13,246 nt of DNA from CBDUQP01 sp965369385 (GTDB lineage Bacteria; Planctomycetota; Phycisphaerae; SM23-33): positions 1 through 13,246 of the forward strand of contig CBDUQP010000103.1 of the NCBI GenBank assembly GCA_965369385.1, written 5' to 3'. Made by a program: the position numbers and the translations under genes. A model generated the notes under the pieces. The model saw nothing but the letters and a program-made list of their open reading frames with translations. It ran no database searches and was not told the origin of the DNA. This document shows positions 10,219 through 13,246 of this stretch, piece after piece. Position 1 is the first letter of the stretch; each line of letters begins with the position of its first letter.

Positions 10219-12180
10219 ATGTCAATACAAGTATTATCAACTCATCTTGTGAACAAAATCGCCGCAGGCGAGGTGATCGAACGCCCCGCCAGCGTGGTCA
10301 AGGAACTCGTGGAGAATGCCATCGATGCAGGCGCCCTGCGCGTTGACGTCACTATCGAAGATGGCGGCAGGCAGCTCATATCGGTAACCGACAATGGTTG
10401 CGGGCTCAGCGCAGATGACCTCTCGCTGGCATTTGTCCCGCACGCCACAAGCAAACTCGCCGACGAAGAGAGCCTGTTCAGTATCAACACCATGGGCTTC
10501 CGCGGAGAGGCGCTGGCGTCAATCGCATCGATCAGCCACGCAGCCATCCGAACCCGAAAACGCGGCGATGCCAACACCGGCGGTTGCGAGATAGACGCAT
10601 CCGGCCCGGACGTTGGCGAAGTTCGCCCCTGCGCCGCATCGGAAGGCACCACCATCACCATCCGCGATCTGTTCTTCAATACGCCCGCCCGGCGAAAGTT
10701 CCTCCGAACCTCGGCCACGGAGTCCGGCCATATCGCCGAGCAGATCACCCGCGTCGCACTGCCCCACCCGCAAATAGCGTTCACGCTCACGCACGGTAAA
10801 CGCAAAGTGCACAATCTGCCCAAGTGCGACTCCACACGCCAACGCATCGCCGACGTGTTCGACAGCAAACTCGCCGACTCACTACTGGCACTTTCGCCGC
10901 GCAACGCCGGAGATGTCAGCGTGTCGGGGCTGATCTGTCCGCCGTCGGCTGCTCGCGGATCGGGCAAGTGGCAGTACTTCTTCCTCAACGGACGATACAT
11001 CCGCGACCGCATCTTCAGCCACGCTCTCAAAGAAGCCTACCGAGGCCTGGTAGACCCAAACCGCTGGCCCGTCGCGTTCATCTTCATTGAAGTGCCACCC
11101 GAAGATGTAGACGTGAACGTGCATCCGACCAAGATCGAAGTGCGTTTCCGCAACTCCCAAGCCGTCCACAGCGAAATACTGGCGACCCTGCGCGAAACGC
11201 TGAACAAAGCCAATCTCACCCCCGCTGCCGCCATGAGCAGGCAAGATGCCCACGCCACCAGCGGCGACAGCGAACCGATGGATGATGCCCACAAGCAGCA
11301 GGTTCGCCAGGCAATGGCAGACTTCTTCAAAACCCAGCCGCAACCGCAATCCCGCCTCGACTTCTCCGAACCGAGCACACATTCCACCAGTGACGGACAC
11401 GCGGCGGCTGGGAAGATTCCGCTACCGATCCCGCCCACCGCCAGCAAAGGCCCTTCTGCGTTCAGTCAGCATGAGTCCGCAATGCCCGCAGCCGCATACA
11501 CCCACACTATGCCCCCCGCCACAGGCACTCCCGCAGACGCCGCCGGCTTCGCCGAATCGGCCGGCGGTTTCGAGCTATCCCCAAACGCACCGCAGCGAAC
11601 GGACGAAGCGGCAATGATATTCCAGGTGGCTGACAGCTACATCGTTGCCGGCAGCGACGAAGGCGTAATCATCGTCGATCAGCACGCACTGCACGAGCGG
11701 ATCATCTATAACGAACTCAAGAGCCGCATCACGTCGGGCAAACTGGTGGGCCAGCGTTTGCTCATTCCCGCCACCGTGAACGTTACCGATGCCGAAGCCG
11801 CACTGCTTGACACCAACCGCGAACTACTGAAAAAGCTGGCGATCGAAGCCGAACCCTTCGGGCCGGGAACGATAGCCATCCAACAGTTCCCGTCGCTGCT
11901 GGCGTCGCGAGGCGTGGACATTCCCGATTTCATTCGCAAGATGATAGACACGCTCGGCGAAGACGACTCGGCCGATCCCGAACGCGCAATCGAAAGCATC
12001 CTGCAGACAATGTCGTGCAAGGCAGCCATAAAGGCAGGCCACCCGCTGACCGTCGAAGAGATGCAATCACTGCTCCATAAACGCACGCTGGCAGACAAGG
12101 CATCAGCCTGCCCGCACGGCCGCCCCACCACGCTGCAACTTACACTCGCCGATCTTGCCAAACAGTTTAAGCGGACATAA
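10219..12180 (+). CDS. mutL: DNA mismatch repair protein MutL
   Basis: 653 residues. MutL is the ATP-driven link between MutS at a mismatch and downstream strand removal. The N-terminal GHKL ATPase is complete: E29 and N33 in KELVENAIDAGA, D58 in DNGCG, GFRGEAL at 93-99, FFNTPARRKF, and a transducer domain ending in DVDVNVHPTKIEVRF. Residues ~335-465 are a low-complexity Pro/Ala/Ser/Thr linker. The C-terminal dimerisation domain carries the metal endonuclease signature: DQHALHE (487-493), SCKAAIK (C600) and CPHGRP (631-636). This is the nicking type found in bacteria without MutH, unlike E. coli MutL. The last Glu of DQHAx2Ex4E is Asn498, followed by Glu499. The start gives the standard N-terminus; the ribosome site is weak. 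It lies between an NtrC-like gene (31-bp gap) and the hydrolase gene (18-bp gap), probably one transcript. Confidence 0.97.
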   Translation: MSIQVLSTHLVNKIAAGEVIERPASVVKELVENAIDAGALRVDVTIEDGGRQLISVTDNGCGLSADDLSLAFVPHATSKLADEESLFSINTMGFRGEALASIASISHAAIRTRKRGDANTGGCEIDASGPDVGEVRPCAASEGTTITIRDLFFNTPARRKFLRTSATESGHIAEQITRVALPHPQIAFTLTHGKRKVHNLPKCDSTRQRIADVFDSKLADSLLALSPRNAGDVSVSGLICPPSAARGSGKWQYFFLNGRYIRDRIFSHALKEAYRGLVDPNRWPVAFIFIEVPPEDVDVNVHPTKIEVRFRNSQAVHSEILATLRETLNKANLTPAAAMSRQDAHATSGDSEPMDDAHKQQVRQAMADFFKTQPQPQSRLDFSEPSTHSTSDGHAAAGKIPLPIPPTASKGPSAFSQHESAMPAAAYTHTMPPATGTPADAAGFAESAGGFELSPNAPQRTDEAAMIFQVADSYIVAGSDEGVIIVDQHALHERIIYNELKSRITSGKLVGQRLLIPATVNVTDAEAALLDTNRELLKKLAIEAEPFGPGTIAIQQFPSLLASRGVDIPDFIRKMIDTLGEDDSADPERAIESILQTMSCKAAIKAGHPLTVEEMQSLLHKRTLADKASACPHGRPTTLQLTLADLAKQFKRT

Positions 12181-12198
12181 CGGGGAAAACGGAAAAAA

Positions 12199-13218
12199 AT
12201 GAGCAAACGCAGAATCGGATTGCTGACGACAGTCGCAGGCATTCTCGCCTCCATCAGCGGATGCGTTCAACATGCAGTTACCCGACACCAAGGCCAGAAC
12301 GAATATAACCCGCGAATCATAAACTTCTGGGCCAAACGCCTCATAATTCATAGCACCATCAACGGAAAGCTCCGCCAGTGGTGGATGGGCTCGGGCGATA
12401 AGCTCATCGCCGACGGCAAAATCACAAGCCACCATCGCATCAAAACCGCAGACGACATCGAACTCGACGTGTGGGTAATCAACGGGAAATCAACGCCCGA
12501 TCAGCCGCGCCCCAACAAACTCCCCACTGACAAAGGCACCGTACTGCTGCTGCACGGACTGCTCGATTCCAAGGCTCGATTCTTCACTACCGCCAGGGAG
12601 CTTTCGAACAGGGGATACAATTGCGTATTGCTTGACCACCGCGCCCACGGGCGCAGCGGAGGAAGATATATCACGTTCGGCGCCAAGGAAAAGTTTGATG
12701 CGAAACACGTGATGGATACCCTCCTTGCCAGCGGATTGGTCCGCGAGCCGTTCTACGTGTTCGGGCAGTCGATGGGGGCCGCCACCGCCATCCTGTACAG
12801 CGACATAGATCCGCGATGCAAAGCCACAATGGCGGTAGCACCCTACAAAGACATTCGCTCGGTGGCCAGCCGATTCGTACCCCTCATGAGCGAGCGCAAG
12901 TATGACGCGGTTCTCGCCCGGGCCGCCGAGATCGCCTGCTTCGACCCCGCCGAAACCAACACCATGAGCATCATCAAGAATCTCACCCAGCCGCTGCTGA
13001 TCGTGCACGGACGCCTGGACAACATCGTCCCCTACAGCCACGGAAAAGCACTCTACGATGCCGCTGAATGCCCCAAGGAATTCATCGAATTCATGCCTTA
13101 TGGGCACGTTTCGCTCCTTTTCGGACGCAATGAATGGTTCGCAGTCAGGGCCGATGAGCTATTCACACGGGCCGCGAAGACCCAACAGACCGCACAAACG
13201 CCAATCACCCAACAATGA
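12199..13218 (+). CDS. Lipoprotein alpha/beta hydrolase
   Basis: 339 residues. A short basic start and hydrophobic core end in a lipobox SISGC with Cys22, so the protein should be lipidated and exported. An alpha/beta hydrolase fold follows from ~80: LLLHGLLDS (oxyanion loop, 118 onward), DHRAHGRSGG, nucleophile elbow GQSMGA with S191, D273 in HGRLDNIVP and H302 in YGHVS. The full Ser-Asp-His set suggests esterase, lipase or peptidase-like hydrolysis; the substrate cannot be told. It resembles the BAAT/serine aminopeptidase-type hydrolases often annotated only by fold. It ends in a Gln/Thr-rich tail. The start is the first ATG after the mutL stop; GGGG at 12182-12185 is far for a ribosome site. 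The gap to mutL is 18 bp, so co-transcription is likely although the functions are unrelated. Confidence 0.88.
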   Translation: MSKRRIGLLTTVAGILASISGCVQHAVTRHQGQNEYNPRIINFWAKRLIIHSTINGKLRQWWMGSGDKLIADGKITSHHRIKTADDIELDVWVINGKSTPDQPRPNKLPTDKGTVLLLHGLLDSKARFFTTARELSNRGYNCVLLDHRAHGRSGGRYITFGAKEKFDAKHVMDTLLASGLVREPFYVFGQSMGAATAILYSDIDPRCKATMAVAPYKDIRSVASRFVPLMSERKYDAVLARAAEIACFDPAETNTMSIIKNLTQPLLIVHGRLDNIVPYSHGKALYDAAECPKEFIEFMPYGHVSLLFGRNEWFAVRADELFTRAAKTQQTAQTPITQQ

Positions 13219-13225
13219 CCGAACA

Positions 13226-13244
13226 TGCACCTGTTTCATGTGCA
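13226..13244 (+). other. Short inverted repeat at the window edge
   Basis: TGCAC (13226-13230) and GTGCA (13240-13244) flank a 9-nt loop, 8 nt after the hydrolase stop. It may be the start of a terminator; the sequence that would hold a T-tract is cut off. Confidence 0.3.
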
Positions 13245-13246
13245 AT

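Noticed and set aside
10242..11030. 262-residue open frame antisense to mutL
   Set aside because: Opposite the conserved ATPase domain of mutL; Ser/Arg-rich composition typical of reverse-frame artefacts.

Overview
This window looks like chromosomal DNA of a Gram-negative-type (diderm) bacterium. It is moderately GC-rich, and its best fit is Planctomycetota, possibly a Phycisphaerae-like lineage. That placement is tentative. It rests on the PEGA-domain lipoprotein, the scarcity of Shine-Dalgarno sites, the bacterial-type MutL and PNPase, and the general look of the proteins, not on any search. Most of the window is housekeeping and regulatory coding sequence; the less ordinary material is in the intergenic regions.

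Layout. Positions 1-1118 (minus) hold the N-terminal part of an apolipoprotein N-acyltransferase (lnt), cut by the window edge. Divergent from it, 1333-2328 (+) encodes a membrane-anchored protein of unknown function. It converges, with only 6 bp between stop codons, on a PEGA-domain lipoprotein (2335-2751, minus). A single-domain response regulator follows (2994-3380, +). Next comes a 225-bp non-autonomous transposon-like element (3401-3625) with 20-bp inverted ends and a perfect 9-bp target duplication. Two hairpin/T-tract structures and a folded leader precede rpsO (3863-4132) and pnp (4425-6506). A hairpin and a TATAAT promoter separate pnp from an NtrB-like histidine kinase (6687-7499). 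A 2-hydroxyacid dehydrogenase (7513-8559) follows 13 nt later. A 245-bp gap carries a self-complementary block, helically phased T-tracts and a perfect TTGACA promoter box. Beyond it lie an NtrC-family regulator (8805-10187), mutL (10219-12180) and a lipoprotein alpha/beta hydrolase (12199-13218), closely spaced and probably co-transcribed.

How the genes relate. lnt would complete acylation of lipoproteins such as the two predicted here (C20 in the PEGA protein, C22 in the hydrolase). rpsO-pnp is the classical conserved pair, and the large hairpin between the two genes resembles the RNase III processing arrangement known from E. coli. The kinase and the NtrC-like regulator are plausible partners although a dehydrogenase gene lies between them.

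No single clearly novel multi-gene system is visible. The most interesting observations are the miniature transposon, the structured rpsO and pnp leaders, the phased T-tract/hairpin block upstream of the NtrC-like gene, and three genes whose best promoter places the -10 box 6-9 nt before the start codon, suggesting leaderless transcripts. No tRNA, rRNA or CRISPR array was seen.
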